Shown here piece by piece: positions 51,926 to 60,303 of a stretch of 64,000 bases of DNA (the stretch's first letter is position 1; each line of letters opens with the position of its first letter). The notes beneath the pieces were generated by a model. It made no database searches and had not been told where the DNA came from. It saw only the letters and a program-made list of their open reading frames with translations. Both the position numbers and the translations under genes were made by a program. Source of the DNA: Geodermatophilus africanus (lineage in GTDB: Bacteria; Actinomycetota; Actinomycetes; Mycobacteriales; Geodermatophilaceae); NCBI RefSeq assembly GCF_900107105.1, contig NZ_FNOT01000001.1, forward strand, positions 1-64,000, read 5' to 3'.

Positions 51926-52064
51926 GGCCGCAATGTAGCCCCGGGGTCCGCCCGCCCGCCCAGCAGCGGTGCTGCTCCGGCCGACCTGCGGCGTCGGCGT
52001 CCCGGCCCTAACGTCGACCGCCTCCCGTCCCACCGGCGGCAGCCGGCTCCCTCGGAGGTCACCC

Positions 52065-52385
52065 GTGCCCACTCCCACCGACGACCGGCGCGACCTGCTC
52101 ACCGTCATCGCCTACATGCGTGCGGCCCCTGGCAAGCGGGACGAGCTGCACGCGGCACTGGAGGCGCTGATCGAGCCCACCAGCCAGGAGGAGGGGTACG
52201 TCAACTACGACCTGCACCAGAGCACCGAGGACCCCGACCGGTTCTTCTTCTACGAGAACTGGGAGTCCGGCACCCACCTGGACGCCCACCTCGACGCGCC
52301 GCACCTGCGCGACTTCGCCGCGCGGATCCCCGAGCTGCTCGATGACAGCGGCCTGTCGGTCCACCGCGTGCGCCGCGTCGCCTGA
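52065..52385 (+). CDS. Antibiotic-biosynthesis-monooxygenase-like (ABM) protein
   Basis: A 106-residue dimeric alpha/beta-barrel family protein: LLTVIAYMRAAPGKRDELHA, ALIEPTSQEEGYVNYDLHQS, DRFFFYENWESGTHLDAHLD, then a helix LRDFAARIPELLDD. This is the ABM/YgiN type that can act as quinone or polyketide monooxygenase, or as heme/aldehyde-handling protein. GTG 52065 has GGAGGT nine bases upstream. It is divergent from the DUF3500 operon. Confidence 0.85.
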   Translation: MPTPTDDRRDLLTVIAYMRAAPGKRDELHAALEALIEPTSQEEGYVNYDLHQSTEDPDRFFFYENWESGTHLDAHLDAPHLRDFAARIPELLDDSGLSVHRVRRVA

Positions 52386-52526
52386 GGCCGGCGACGAGCC
52401 GCAGCCCGGCGCCGGCAGCGCCTGGTCGACGATCCGTGCGGCTGCGCTGGCCGCCAGGTCCTCCCCCGGGCGACGAGCGGCGCTGAGCGGATGGTCGCGC
52501 CCGGCCGGACGGGGCACCATCCCGGC

Positions 52527-53432
52527 GTGGACTTCGCCCAGGCGCAGCAGGTCTTCCTCGCTCCCCCCGACGCCGAACGCCCTGCTGCCGGGGTTCCGGA
52601 CACCCCCGGCCGCAGGCTGCGCGACGCCGCGGAGCCGATCGCGACCATCAGCATCTGGGGCCGGCAGCTCAACGAGCGGCTGTCCGCCCTGGGGCTGGAC
52701 TTCCTCACCGGCTACGTCTGGGCGCGAGCCGCGCCGATGGGCGAGCCCGCCGCTCCGGTGGTAGTCGCGGCCTTCGGTGTCTTCGAGCCCGGGCTCGTCA
52801 CCGGGCTCTACGAGCAGGCGCGCAGCACGGCCACCCGCGCCGACGTGCTGGCCGCACGGGAACAGGGGGCGGTCGAGTCGCTGCGCGCACTCCTCCCGGA
52901 CGCCGACGTGACGGACGCGGTCGCCGCGCTGCGCCGCGGCACCGACGTCGCCGTGCAGCACCTGGTCGGCCGCCCGCTCTTCGCCGGCCTCGTGTCGCTG
53001 CCCTGGCCGGACGACCCCCTCGGCCAGCTCTGGCACGCCGCGGTGATGCTGCGCGAGTACCGGGGCGACGTCCACCAGGCCGCCAACGTCGCCGCGGACC
53101 TCACCGGCGTGCAGATGAACCTGATGACCGAGTACTGGGTCGGCTGGGCGCACACCGAGTACGCGGGCACCCGCGGCTGGTCGGAGGAGGCGATGGCCGA
53201 GGCGGACGCCGACCTGGTGCGGCGCGGGCTGGTCGCCCACGGGGCGCTCACCGAACAGGGCCGGCGACTGCGCGACGGCATCGAGCAGCAGACCGAGGCC
53301 GCACTCGCGCCGGTCCTGGAGGCGATCGGCCCCGAGCTGCCCACGCTCACCCGGCAGCTCGACGAGTGGTCGGCGGCGATCGTCACCGGCGGCGCGGCCC
53401 CGCCCGACGTCTACAAGCGGATCAGCGGCTGA
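52527..53432 (+). CDS. SCO6745-like (SalK-type) protein
   Basis: A 301-residue protein with the family opening GRRLRDAAEPIATISIWGRQ and PVVVAAFGVFEPGLVTGLYE, then LWHAAVMLREYRGDVHQAAN with a winged-helix-like C-terminus (AEADADLVRRGLVAHGALTE, GRRLRDGIEQQTEAAL). Such proteins occur across actinobacteria, often near MarR-like or antibiotic genes; function unknown. GTG 52527 chosen because VDFAQAQQVFLAPPDAE resembles the usual start; an upstream GTG at 52491 remains possible. Confidence 0.8.
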   Translation: MDFAQAQQVFLAPPDAERPAAGVPDTPGRRLRDAAEPIATISIWGRQLNERLSALGLDFLTGYVWARAAPMGEPAAPVVVAAFGVFEPGLVTGLYEQARSTATRADVLAAREQGAVESLRALLPDADVTDAVAALRRGTDVAVQHLVGRPLFAGLVSLPWPDDPLGQLWHAAVMLREYRGDVHQAANVAADLTGVQMNLMTEYWVGWAHTEYAGTRGWSEEAMAEADADLVRRGLVAHGALTEQGRRLRDGIEQQTEAALAPVLEAIGPELPTLTRQLDEWSAAIVTGGAAPPDVYKRISG

Positions 53433-53545
53433 TCCGCGCGACACCCCGCACCGCCAAGCAAGAGCACGTCCGCGTGGTCCCCGGGGCGGACGCCGCGCCG
53501 TTCCCCGCCGAGGTGGAGGCGCCCGCCGGCCGGCGGCCGGGACCG

Positions 53546-53702
53546 GGCTCGCGTTCTTGACGGAGACGAGGCTCGCCCGCCTCCTCGAACGGCTGCCGGC
53601 CGCCGCCGAGGCGTCCCTGGCGGCGGGCGATCTGGAGCCGGCCCGTGCCACGGCCGAGGAGGTGCGCGCCGTCCACCCCCACAACCGGCGCCCCGCATCT
53701 GT
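53546..53702 (+). pseudogene. Truncated duplicate of the cyclase gene start
   Basis: ETRLARLLERLPAAAEASLA, AGDLEPARATAEEVRAVHPH and NRRP match the N-terminus of the cyclase at 60.74-60.90 kb (ETRLARLLERLLTGAEASLA and so on), with about 90% identical DNA over some 150 bases. Homology stops inside NRR(R/A)A. What follows is unrelated. Only the start of the gene was copied. Confidence 0.75.
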
Positions 53703-53974
53703 ACACCGGGGACTTGCGGACCGCAGGTGGCAAACGGGCCTCGGAGCCCGGTGCTGCTGTCCCCGACCCCTCTCTACAGGCTCCCGGCCACCTCGGCGTT
53801 CCTTCCGCGGACCTCCTGGAGAGGGCTCCGAGCCATCGAGAACTTGCTTCCGCGTTCCTTCCCGCGAGAACACCGACGCTGAGCCCGCCGCGGCGCTCGA
53901 CAGGCGCACGAGGCCCATGGGTGGCGTAGCGTCCGGGCACGGAGCCGCTCAGGGTCCCGATCAGGGAGCAGGCA

Positions 53975-54124
53975 ATGGCCGACAAGTCTCCTCGACAGTC
54001 GATGTCGAAGAAGTCCGGCAAGTCGATCAAGGAAAAGCGTGTCGAGCGCAAAACCAAGGCCGGCACCACCTCCCAGGACGCCACATCTCAGATGAAGCGG
54101 CTGACACGGGACGGGAAGCACTGA
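53975..54124 (+). CDS. Small lysine-rich protein
   Basis: A 49-residue basic protein: MADKSPRQSMSKKSGKSIKE, KRVERKTKAGTTSQDATSQM, KRLTRDGKH. Similar short Lys/Ser-rich proteins starting MADKSPR.SMSKK are common hypothetical genes in actinobacteria, often beside a similarly small acidic protein, as here. AGG lies just before ATG 53975. Nucleic-acid binding is a guess from charge only. Confidence 0.7.
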   Translation: MADKSPRQSMSKKSGKSIKEKRVERKTKAGTTSQDATSQMKRLTRDGKH

Positions 54125-54283
54125 CGCCTGCCGGCTCCTGGGCCTGCGAACCGCCGCAGGCGTAGCCCGTCTGACGACCCGCCGTGCCTCTCCCTGCCGG
54201 TGCGGTCCGCGCACAGTGCCGCCCCGACGGGTCACCGCATCCCGGCGGCCGCGTCCACCAACCGACCCCGAGAGGCCCGCGAC

Positions 54284-54451
54284 ATGAGCACCCAGTCGCA
54301 GTATCCCGACTCCCGCACCGAGCCCCAGGCCGCGCGAGGGTGGATTGCTGACACCGTCGCCGAGGGGGACGCGGAAGAACGAGCCGACATCGAGGAGGAC
54401 CGGCGTAGGCAGCGCGACCTCGACGACACGGAGCTGGGCGGAGAGGCCTGA
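54284..54451 (+). CDS. Small acidic protein
   Basis: A 55-residue, Asp/Glu-rich protein: MSTQSQYPDSRTEPQAARGW, IADTVAEGDAEERADIEEDR, RRQRDLDDTELGGEA. It is predicted helical and soluble. It follows the small basic protein by 160 bases. I do not know the family. Confidence 0.5.
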   Translation: MSTQSQYPDSRTEPQAARGWIADTVAEGDAEERADIEEDRRRQRDLDDTELGGEA

Positions 54452-54598
54452 CCGTCGCATCCCGGTCGCCGGGCCCGAGATGCCGTCGAGCCCCCTGTCG
54501 TCCTGCCGGAGGACCTGCCGGGTCAATTCAGCAGGACATGGAGCAATGGGGTGACCGCGGCCCTCGGGCCCCGAATTCCCTGTCGGCTACAGTGCACC

Positions 54599-54910
54599 AT
54601 GGCAGAGGTACGACATACATACTGTGACCAGTGTGGACACAAATCAGGCTTCACGAGGTTCTGTCCCCACTGTGGCACGACGGGGACGGACCGTCCATAT
54701 ACCCCGAGTGCGCTACGACCCGGTTACTGCCCCGGCTGCGGTGAACAATATTCGACTGTGACGTCGAAGTACTGCTCGGTGTGTGGCGTGCCGCGCTCGG
54801 CAAATCTCCCGGACAATGCAGAACCTCACTGCTGCAGTTGCGGAAGGCAGATAGCAACTGCCTCATCCGAGTACTGCTCCCACTGTGGGGGCAAGGTGCT
54901 CCATCGGTGA
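54599..54910 (+). CDS. Three-zinc-ribbon protein of atypical composition
   Basis: A 103-residue protein with six CxxC knuckles forming three ribbons: CDQC/CPHC (residues 9-26), CPGC/CSVC (about 43-62) and CCSC/CSHC (about 79-97). Linkers are short. The coding sequence is visibly poorer in G+C than its neighbours, with codons such as ata, aca, aat and tca that are rare here, a sign of recent acquisition. TACAGT lies six bases before ATG 54599, so it may be leaderless. Similar double zinc ribbons bind nucleic acid or serve as ligand adaptors. Confidence 0.75.
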   Translation: MAEVRHTYCDQCGHKSGFTRFCPHCGTTGTDRPYTPSALRPGYCPGCGEQYSTVTSKYCSVCGVPRSANLPDNAEPHCCSCGRQIATASSEYCSHCGGKVLHR

Positions 54911-55169
54911 CGGTCCCTCACTGCGTCCGTGGTCCAGCCCCCTGGCGGGGTCGGGAGTTCCCAGGGCTGCCGCGCACCGGGTAGCGGACGCAGCTGGTGC
55001 GTGCGACCGCTCGTGGCCGGCGTCGTGCCCGAGCCCTGCCTGACGACGGACCGGACCGGACCGGTGGTCCCTCGTCGAGGGACCTGTTGGCCGTCGCCAG
55101 TGCCGGAGGAGTGGTGGCAGAAGGCAAGGCGTCCCGGCGCCGTGGTCGGGTGGCGTCGTTGGGCCGGCG

Positions 55170-55859
55170 TCAGCGGTACAGGTGGCCGCTCCCGGAGTGC
55201 CCGGTCGCGGTGTCCTCGGTGTCGGGCTGGTCGGCGGAGACCCGTGACGGTGGCATCGGCGGACCGGCGGCGCTGAGCGTGTCGAGCAGCTCGGTGGGTG
55301 CCTGCCGGTTGGCCCGGTCGGTGGCCGCCGAGAAGGCGTGCCCTGCGGCGGCCGCCGTCGTGTCCGGGGGTACCACGAGGAGGTCCAGCCGGCCGCGGCT
55401 CGGGTCACCGGTCATGTTCAGCAGCTGCCGGTCGAGGTTGCGAAACCAGCCGAGGCGGATGGTCCGGCCGTCCGCGTGCAGCCGCCGCGGCCCGGGCTCC
55501 CAGGCGTCGGGGTTGAAAGCCACGCGCGTGATCCTGATCCCCCGACGATGCAGCTCCTCGACCAGCGCAGACAACTCCTGGGTCAGGTCCCGCGTTCGCG
55601 GCCACCACGCGCCGTCCAACCTGGTACGTGCGGCTGGTGGGTCGATGAGAGCGAGGCGGATCGAGCCCCCTCGGCGCCGTCGGCCGGAGCGAGTGCTGGC
55701 CGAGGCGCTGCGTTCTCGACGCCCGCCGAGGGGATCCGCGGTCGGCGGGTGACTCGAATGGTCGTCACGACCGGACCACTGCGAGTCGAGGAGACGTCCG
55801 TGTGCTGGTGAGTCCCATCGAAGGGGACCGCCGATCTCCCTCCGGCAGCGGAGGGGCAT
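55170..55859 (-). CDS. DUF5994 protein
   Basis: A protein of up to 229 residues. The core from SIRLALIDPPAARTRLDGAW through WPRTRDLTQELSALVEELHR, RITRVAFNPDAWEPGPRRLH, TIRLGWFRNLDRQLLNMTGD to LLVVPPDTT is a complete DUF5994 domain, a small actinobacterial family without known function. The first 65 residues (from ATG 55859) are Arg/Ser-rich and may not be translated; no better start is present in frame. Confidence 0.75.
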   Translation of the reverse strand: MPLRCRREIGGPLRWDSPAHGRLLDSQWSGRDDHSSHPPTADPLGGRRERSASASTRSGRRRRGGSIRLALIDPPAARTRLDGAWWPRTRDLTQELSALVEELHRRGIRITRVAFNPDAWEPGPRRLHADGRTIRLGWFRNLDRQLLNMTGDPSRGRLDLLVVPPDTTAAAAGHAFSAATDRANRQAPTELLDTLSAAGPPMPPSRVSADQPDTEDTATGHSGSGHLYR

Positions 55860-56174
55860 GACGCCGAACCGGCATCACTGGTCAACCTACGCTCATCGGG
55901 ACCCCCGCGACCGGCCGAGCCGCCGTCCGTCCGCCCGCCGCGGGCGTGAGGACCCTCCCGGGGCGGACGGATGGTCCGCGGTGATGCGGCGCGTCGCGCT
56001 GCGGCGGATCGTCGAGGCCCGGCACGGTGCTCGCCACCGCCGCCGGACCAGCGAGCGGCTGCGGAGGCTCCGCGAACCGGGCGCAGCCGGATCGGGCGGC
56101 GCACGGTGCCGGCAGAGGGAGTGCTCCGCCGGTCGGGTGGCTCATCCGGATCCGCGAGTGATGTGCTGAGGGAC
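55860..56174. other. Intergenic stretch, nothing recognised
   Basis: Divergent gap between the DUF5994 gene and the next small gene. No family match on either strand and no clear operator. Confidence 0.4.
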
Positions 56175-56414
56175 ATGGCACAGGTGCTGAGGATGGCCGG
56201 GACGGACCTCGTGTGGGAGCTGGACGACTCCGTCGACCTCGCGAGTCGCGCCGAGGAGATCGCGACCGCCCGCGCGAGCAATCAGTTCGTGACGCTCATG
56301 GCGCGGCTGCCGGGCCAGACCGGGTTCGCCTACCTGACCCTGGCACCCGGACAGCTCGCCTGGTGGTCACTCGGCGAGGAGAGCGACCCGAGCGCGATGG
56401 GGTGGGGCCCGTGA
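56175..56414 (+). CDS. Small hypothetical protein
   Basis: A 79-residue protein: MAQVLRMAGTDLVWELDDSV, DLASRAEEIATARASNQFVT, LMARLPGQTGFAYLTLAPGQ, LAWWSLGEESDPSAMGWGP. Amino-acid composition and codon use look coding, and GAGGGAC precedes ATG 56175. No membrane helix. Family not recognised. Confidence 0.55.
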   Translation: MAQVLRMAGTDLVWELDDSVDLASRAEEIATARASNQFVTLMARLPGQTGFAYLTLAPGQLAWWSLGEESDPSAMGWGP

Positions 56415-56683
56415 GTTCCTGAGGGTCCGGACGTCGGCTCGACGAGGACCCTGACGAGGCCGCCACAGCACGACGGGTCCGGGAGGTGGCGCACGACCTG
56501 ACGCCGGGTCCCGAAAGCGCCCCGCGGGACGTGGCCGCGCATGCCGCCCGGCGCGGCCGGGGCACGCTGACCATCGCGGCACCCGGGTCTGCGCTGCCCC
56601 GCAGCCCGCCCGCCCTCGTGCCACTTCCTCCGCGACCGGACAGCGGAGTTTGCGGCCCGTCCCGGCCGCAGGTGAGATGGGCC

Positions 56684-57682
56684 ATGACCTGGGCTCGGGA
56701 CGACGGGCACCCTCCGCGGACAGCAGACCGAGGAGACGGTCCACAGGCGAGCGACGCGGACTCGCCCCGCAAGATCACCGCCTCGGGCTGGCGCCGCATC
56801 CTCCGGCGCGTCGCGGGACACGTGCTGAGCGACCGCCTCATGGTGCAGAGCGCGGGCGTGGCCTTCTTCGCCGTCTTGTCGATCGCCCCGGTGCTGGTGA
56901 CGGCGATATCGGTCTACGGGGCCGTCAACACGCCGGAGCAGGCGCTCGAGCAGCTGTCGAGCGTGGCGGGGGTGCTCCCCGCCGACCTCCAGTCGGTGGT
57001 GGCCGACCAGCTCACGACGATCACGGCCGCCTCCACCCAGGTGCTCACGTGGCGCGGCCTCACCGGCCTCGTGGTGGCTCTGTGGACGGCGGCGACCGCC
57101 ATGACCTACCTCATCGACGGGTTGACCCTCGCCTACCACGAGACCGAGACCCGAGGGTTCCTGCGTCGCAGTGGACTCGCGCTCGTGTTCGTGCTGGGCG
57201 GGGCCCTCCTCCTGGGCGCCGTGATCGCCGCGGCCGGCGCGGTCTCCCGGGCGCTGGCCGAGGTCTCCGGACCGATCCGCGTCGTCCTGCCCGTGTCGTC
57301 CTGGGCGGCACTCGCCGTCCTCGTGACCGCGGTGCTCGCCGTCCTGTACCGGTACGCGCCCGACCGGAAGGAGGCCCGCTGGCGGTGGATCACCGGAGGC
57401 TCGGCCATCGCGACGCTGCTCTGGTTGGCCACGACGGCGGGGCTCTTCGCCTACGTCGATCGCCTCGGCAGCTACCAGTCGACGTACGGGTCCCTCGCCG
57501 GGGTGGCGATCAGCATGTTCTGGTTGTGGACGACGGTCTTCCTGGTCATCGTGGGCGCGGCTGTCAATGCCGAGACGGAGCGTCAGACGGCCCGTGACTC
57601 GACGGTCGGGCCCGACCAGCCGCTGGGTGAGCGGGGGGCGGTCGTGGCGGACACCGCGCCACCCTTCCCGGGCGAGGGATGA
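56684..57682 (+). CDS. YihY/BrkB-family membrane protein
   Basis: A 332-residue protein with six membrane helices. The family opening is DRLMVQSAGVAFFAVLSIAP, followed by LTWRGLTGLVVALWTAATAM, the helix pair LVFVLGGALLLGAVIAAAGA and SSWAALAVLVTAVLAVLYRY, then YAPDRK and SYQSTYGSLAGVAISMFWLW. The N-terminal 40 residues are polar and cytoplasmic. YihY proteins are inner-membrane proteins formerly misnamed ribonuclease BN; a transport role is suspected but not established. Confidence 0.9.
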   Translation: MTWARDDGHPPRTADRGDGPQASDADSPRKITASGWRRILRRVAGHVLSDRLMVQSAGVAFFAVLSIAPVLVTAISVYGAVNTPEQALEQLSSVAGVLPADLQSVVADQLTTITAASTQVLTWRGLTGLVVALWTAATAMTYLIDGLTLAYHETETRGFLRRSGLALVFVLGGALLLGAVIAAAGAVSRALAEVSGPIRVVLPVSSWAALAVLVTAVLAVLYRYAPDRKEARWRWITGGSAIATLLWLATTAGLFAYVDRLGSYQSTYGSLAGVAISMFWLWTTVFLVIVGAAVNAETERQTARDSTVGPDQPLGERGAVVADTAPPFPGEG

Positions 57683-57955
57683 CGCACCGGCCACCGCAGA
57701 CCCGGAGGCCCGAGCACCTGAGCCGTGTCCTCCAGACGGACACAGGTCGGCGATGCTGCCGGGAGGGCACTCGAGCACCACGGCCCGGTGACACCCGGGG
57801 CGACGGTGGCGGACCTCCCTGGCATGCGTGCGGAGCCCGTTCCCCCGTGGCGGGGCACTGCAGTGGTCCCCCACCACGGTCAGGGCGGTCAGCAGGCGAG
57901 GCATCGGCTCGAACGCAGCCGCCCTCAGTCCTGTGGCGGGCTCGACCGGGTCCGC

Positions 57956-59014
57956 TCACAGACCGAGCCGAGCGGATGCCGGATCCGCCCAGCGGCTGCT
58001 GGAGTCGTATCCCCGCATGGTGGTCATCGAGGCCCACCTGCCCGTCCGGGCCAGTTCACGCTCGCTGACGCCGGCCCGGTACCCCTCGGTCGCGAACGAC
58101 CGACGCAGGCTGTGCGGGCTCAGACCCTCGAGCGGGACGCCGGCACGCTCGGCGGCACGACGCAGGACGAGCCGCACCGACGACCGGGCCATCCGCGTCC
58201 GGCCGATCCGGGGCCGAGCGCCCCGCCCGACGCTGCGGAACAGCGGCCCCGAGCCGCCGAGGTCTGCCGCATCGACCCACGCCCGCAGCGCGCGGACCGG
58301 GCACGTCCGCGCCCGCACCCCAGGCGCCAGGGCCAGCACCTCACCGGCGCCCTCCTGGTCGGTCTTCGACCACCGGATGGTGACGTCCAGGCCGCCGTGC
58401 CCCGACGGGCTCAGGTCGCTCACGTCCAACCCGCAGACCTCCGAGGCCCGGAGACCCAGGGCGAAGGAGGTGAGGATGAGGGCCCGATCACGCAGGCCGG
58501 CGACCCCGGCCGGGAGGTCCTCGACCAGCGCACGGATCGTCTGGGTGTCGAGCGCCCGAGCCTTCTTCGGACGCCGGCCGTCACGGGCCGCGGTCCGCCG
58601 GACACCCCGGAGGACCTCCCGCGTGCCGGGGTGCTCGGACGGACTCGGGTATCCGGCCTCGCGGTGCGCGTGCCCGATGCCGGACAGGCGGCGGGCGATC
58701 GTGCGAGGGCTCGCCCCCGCGTCCCCGAGCGCCGCCAGATAGGTCGCCACCGCGGCGTCGGCCGCGGGCAGCGGGGCGAAGCCGCGCTGCTGTGCCCAGG
58801 CGGACCATGCGCGGAAATCCGCGTCGTAGGCCTTCCGGGTCGACTCGGTCTTCGCCGCGGTGAGGTAGCGCCCCACCGCCTCCACGTCCCCGGGGAGCAC
58901 CAGGCCACCCTCGGCGGCGCCGATGACGGGCGTCCCCGGTCCGGCCTGGGTGGGCGCGGCCCCCACGGCCACGAGCTCGTCGACCGGATCGCCACCGTCT
59001 CCATAGAACTCCAT
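57956..59014 (-). CDS. Tyrosine recombinase (phage-integrase family)
   Basis: A 352-residue enzyme. The N-terminal SAM-like core-binding domain (YLTAAKTESTRKAYDADFRA, AVATYLAALGDAGASPRTIA) is followed by the catalytic domain with R189 in LGLRASEVCGL, K217 in WSKTDQEG, H301 and R304 in HSLRRSFATEG, W327 in TGRWAS and the nucleophile Y336 in MRGYDSSS. All six catalytic positions are present. It lacks the arm-binding domain of lambda-type integrases and resembles the XerC/transposon group. ATG 59014 lies inside an inverted repeat of attachment-site shape, and the gene is divergent from a zinc-finger/coiled-coil gene. Confidence 0.92.
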   Translation of the reverse strand: MEFYGDGGDPVDELVAVGAAPTQAGPGTPVIGAAEGGLVLPGDVEAVGRYLTAAKTESTRKAYDADFRAWSAWAQQRGFAPLPAADAAVATYLAALGDAGASPRTIARRLSGIGHAHREAGYPSPSEHPGTREVLRGVRRTAARDGRRPKKARALDTQTIRALVEDLPAGVAGLRDRALILTSFALGLRASEVCGLDVSDLSPSGHGGLDVTIRWSKTDQEGAGEVLALAPGVRARTCPVRALRAWVDAADLGGSGPLFRSVGRGARPRIGRTRMARSSVRLVLRRAAERAGVPLEGLSPHSLRRSFATEGYRAGVSERELARTGRWASMTTMRGYDSSSRWADPASARLGL

Positions 59015-59031
59015 AACAGTTGATTATGGAG
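58999..59031. promoter_or_regulatory. Attachment-like inverted repeat at the recombinase start
   Basis: CTCCATAA (59009-59016), a 7-bp centre CAGTTGA, and TTATGGAG (59024-59031) have the geometry of a tyrosine-recombinase core site: two inverted arms around a 6-8 bp crossover region. A third CTCCATA at 58999-59005 repeats directly at 10-bp spacing, one helix turn. It is AT-rich in a GC-rich setting. It also covers the recombinase start codon and a CATAAT -10-like box, so it may instead or also be an autoregulatory operator. Confidence 0.6.
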
Positions 59032-59070
59032 CGTTACGGGCCCGGCTGGCGATCGCAGCGCTCGTTCGTT

Positions 59071-59097
59071 CGTCTGTTGCCTTTGTCGTGACAGACG
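59071..59097. promoter_or_regulatory. Inverted repeat upstream of the coiled-coil gene
   Basis: CGTCTGT and ACAGACG are exact inverted copies 13 bases apart in the 104-bp gap between the recombinase and the coiled-coil gene. A -10-like CAGACT ends six bases before ATG 59119, so the transcript may be leaderless and controlled at this dyad. Confidence 0.45.
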
Positions 59098-59118
59098 GAC
59101 GGGCGCAGACTGGGCGCC

Positions 59119-60303
59119 ATGACCGAGGGCACGACGACCTGCGCCTATCCGGACTGCGACCGGCCCGTGGCCCCGCCCCCGACGACCGGGGGGCGCTCGT
59201 CGTACTGCTCCCGCCCGGACCACAACCGGACGACCGCCTTCGCCGCCCGCCGGGCGGAGGCGGCCGGGCGCGTACCCGCCGCGCCGGAGACGCCCGTCGC
59301 CCGTCAGTCGGGAGCACCGACCGCTGAGACGCTGACCGAGGTCGCCGACCGGCTCCGCCAGACCCTGGCGGCCATCGAGGAGCAGGTGGGCCGAGCCCGC
59401 GAAGCACTGACCGGGGCCGCCGACGCGGAGCTGCTGGAGGTGGAGCGGGCGGCCGTGCGCACCGACGCACGTCGGGAGATCGCCGAGGCCGACCAGCGCG
59501 CGTCCCGGGCCGACCGGCTGCGCGCTGTCGCCGAGAAGGCGACGCGGGACGCGCTCGAGGTCGCGGCGAGGGCCGAGGCTGACGCAGCCGGCGCCCGGGA
59601 CGAGGCCGCCACGGCCCGGGACCGGGCAGCCACCGCCCGGGAGGCCGCCGATGCTGCGCAGGCTGCCGCGGAGCAGGCGCGCGCCGACGCGGACGCTGCC
59701 GGAGCGGCCGCAGCCCAGGCGGAGGCGGGACGACGGGACGCCGACGGACGACGCGACGCGGCCGTGCACGACGCCGAGTCGGCCCGCAGCGAGACGGCAC
59801 GGGCAGCGGAAGCACGGGACCGCGCGCTCGCGGACGCCGCGTCGGCACAGGAGCGGGCGACGTCCGCGGAGGCGGCGCGCGACCGGGCGCTGGAGGCCGA
59901 ACGCGCGGCCCGTGCGGAGACCGAACGCGTACGAGCAGACGCGGCGCGGGCGGTCAGCCGCGCAGAGCAGGCGGAGGCGGCCGCCCGGCTGGAGGTCACG
60001 GCCGCGGAGGGCCGCGTCCAGGCGGCGGCGACCCGAGCCGATGCCGCGACGGAGCGGGCGAGAGTGCACGAGGCCCGCGCCGAGCGCGCCGAGCGCCGTG
60101 CCGAGGAGAGTCGACGGGACCGCCTGCGAGCGGAAGAGGCGCGGGACCGAGCAGTTGCCGACGCGGCAGCGGCCCGGGCTCGACCGGCGACAGCACCCCG
60201 CACGCCCGGAGCGGAGAGCGCAGGAGTCGAGGCAGCGGAGCCGCTCCCCCCGCAGGGACCGTCGACCGGAGCCCCGCCCCCAGCGTCGGGCACGGTCGAC
60301 TGA
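59119..60303 (+). CDS. Zinc-finger plus long coiled-coil protein
   Basis: A 394-residue protein. The N-terminus has a treble-clef-like metal site C8-x4-C13-x16-C30-x4-H35 (CAYPDCDRP, YCSRPDH). From about residue 70 to 355 it is one almost unbroken coiled coil rich in Ala, Arg, Glu and Asp (EVADRLRQTLAAIEEQVGRA; AATARDRAATAREAADAAQA; RALEAERAARAETERVRADA). The tail is Pro-rich and disordered. The layout (DNA-binding head plus very long coil) recalls KfrA-type plasmid proteins, but the head is a zinc finger and not the KfrA domain. Divergent from the tyrosine recombinase across a 104-bp gap with two inverted repeats. Role unknown. Confidence 0.75.
   Translation: MTEGTTTCAYPDCDRPVAPPPTTGGRSSYCSRPDHNRTTAFAARRAEAAGRVPAAPETPVARQSGAPTAETLTEVADRLRQTLAAIEEQVGRAREALTGAADAELLEVERAAVRTDARREIAEADQRASRADRLRAVAEKATRDALEVAARAEADAAGARDEAATARDRAATAREAADAAQAAAEQARADADAAGAAAAQAEAGRRDADGRRDAAVHDAESARSETARAAEARDRALADAASAQERATSAEAARDRALEAERAARAETERVRADAARAVSRAEQAEAAARLEVTAAEGRVQAAATRADAATERARVHEARAERAERRAEESRRDRLRAEEARDRAVADAAAARARPATAPRTPGAESAGVEAAEPLPPQGPSTGAPPPASGTVD

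Noticed and set aside
57725-57743. GTGTCC-tccagac-GGACAC as another copy of the recurring motif
   Set aside because: It shares only the short dyad ends. The centre and flanks differ, so it is more likely a weak hairpin after the YihY gene.
59119-60303. Calling the coiled-coil protein KfrA
   Set aside because: The N-terminal KfrA DNA-binding domain is not present; only the long coil is similar in kind.
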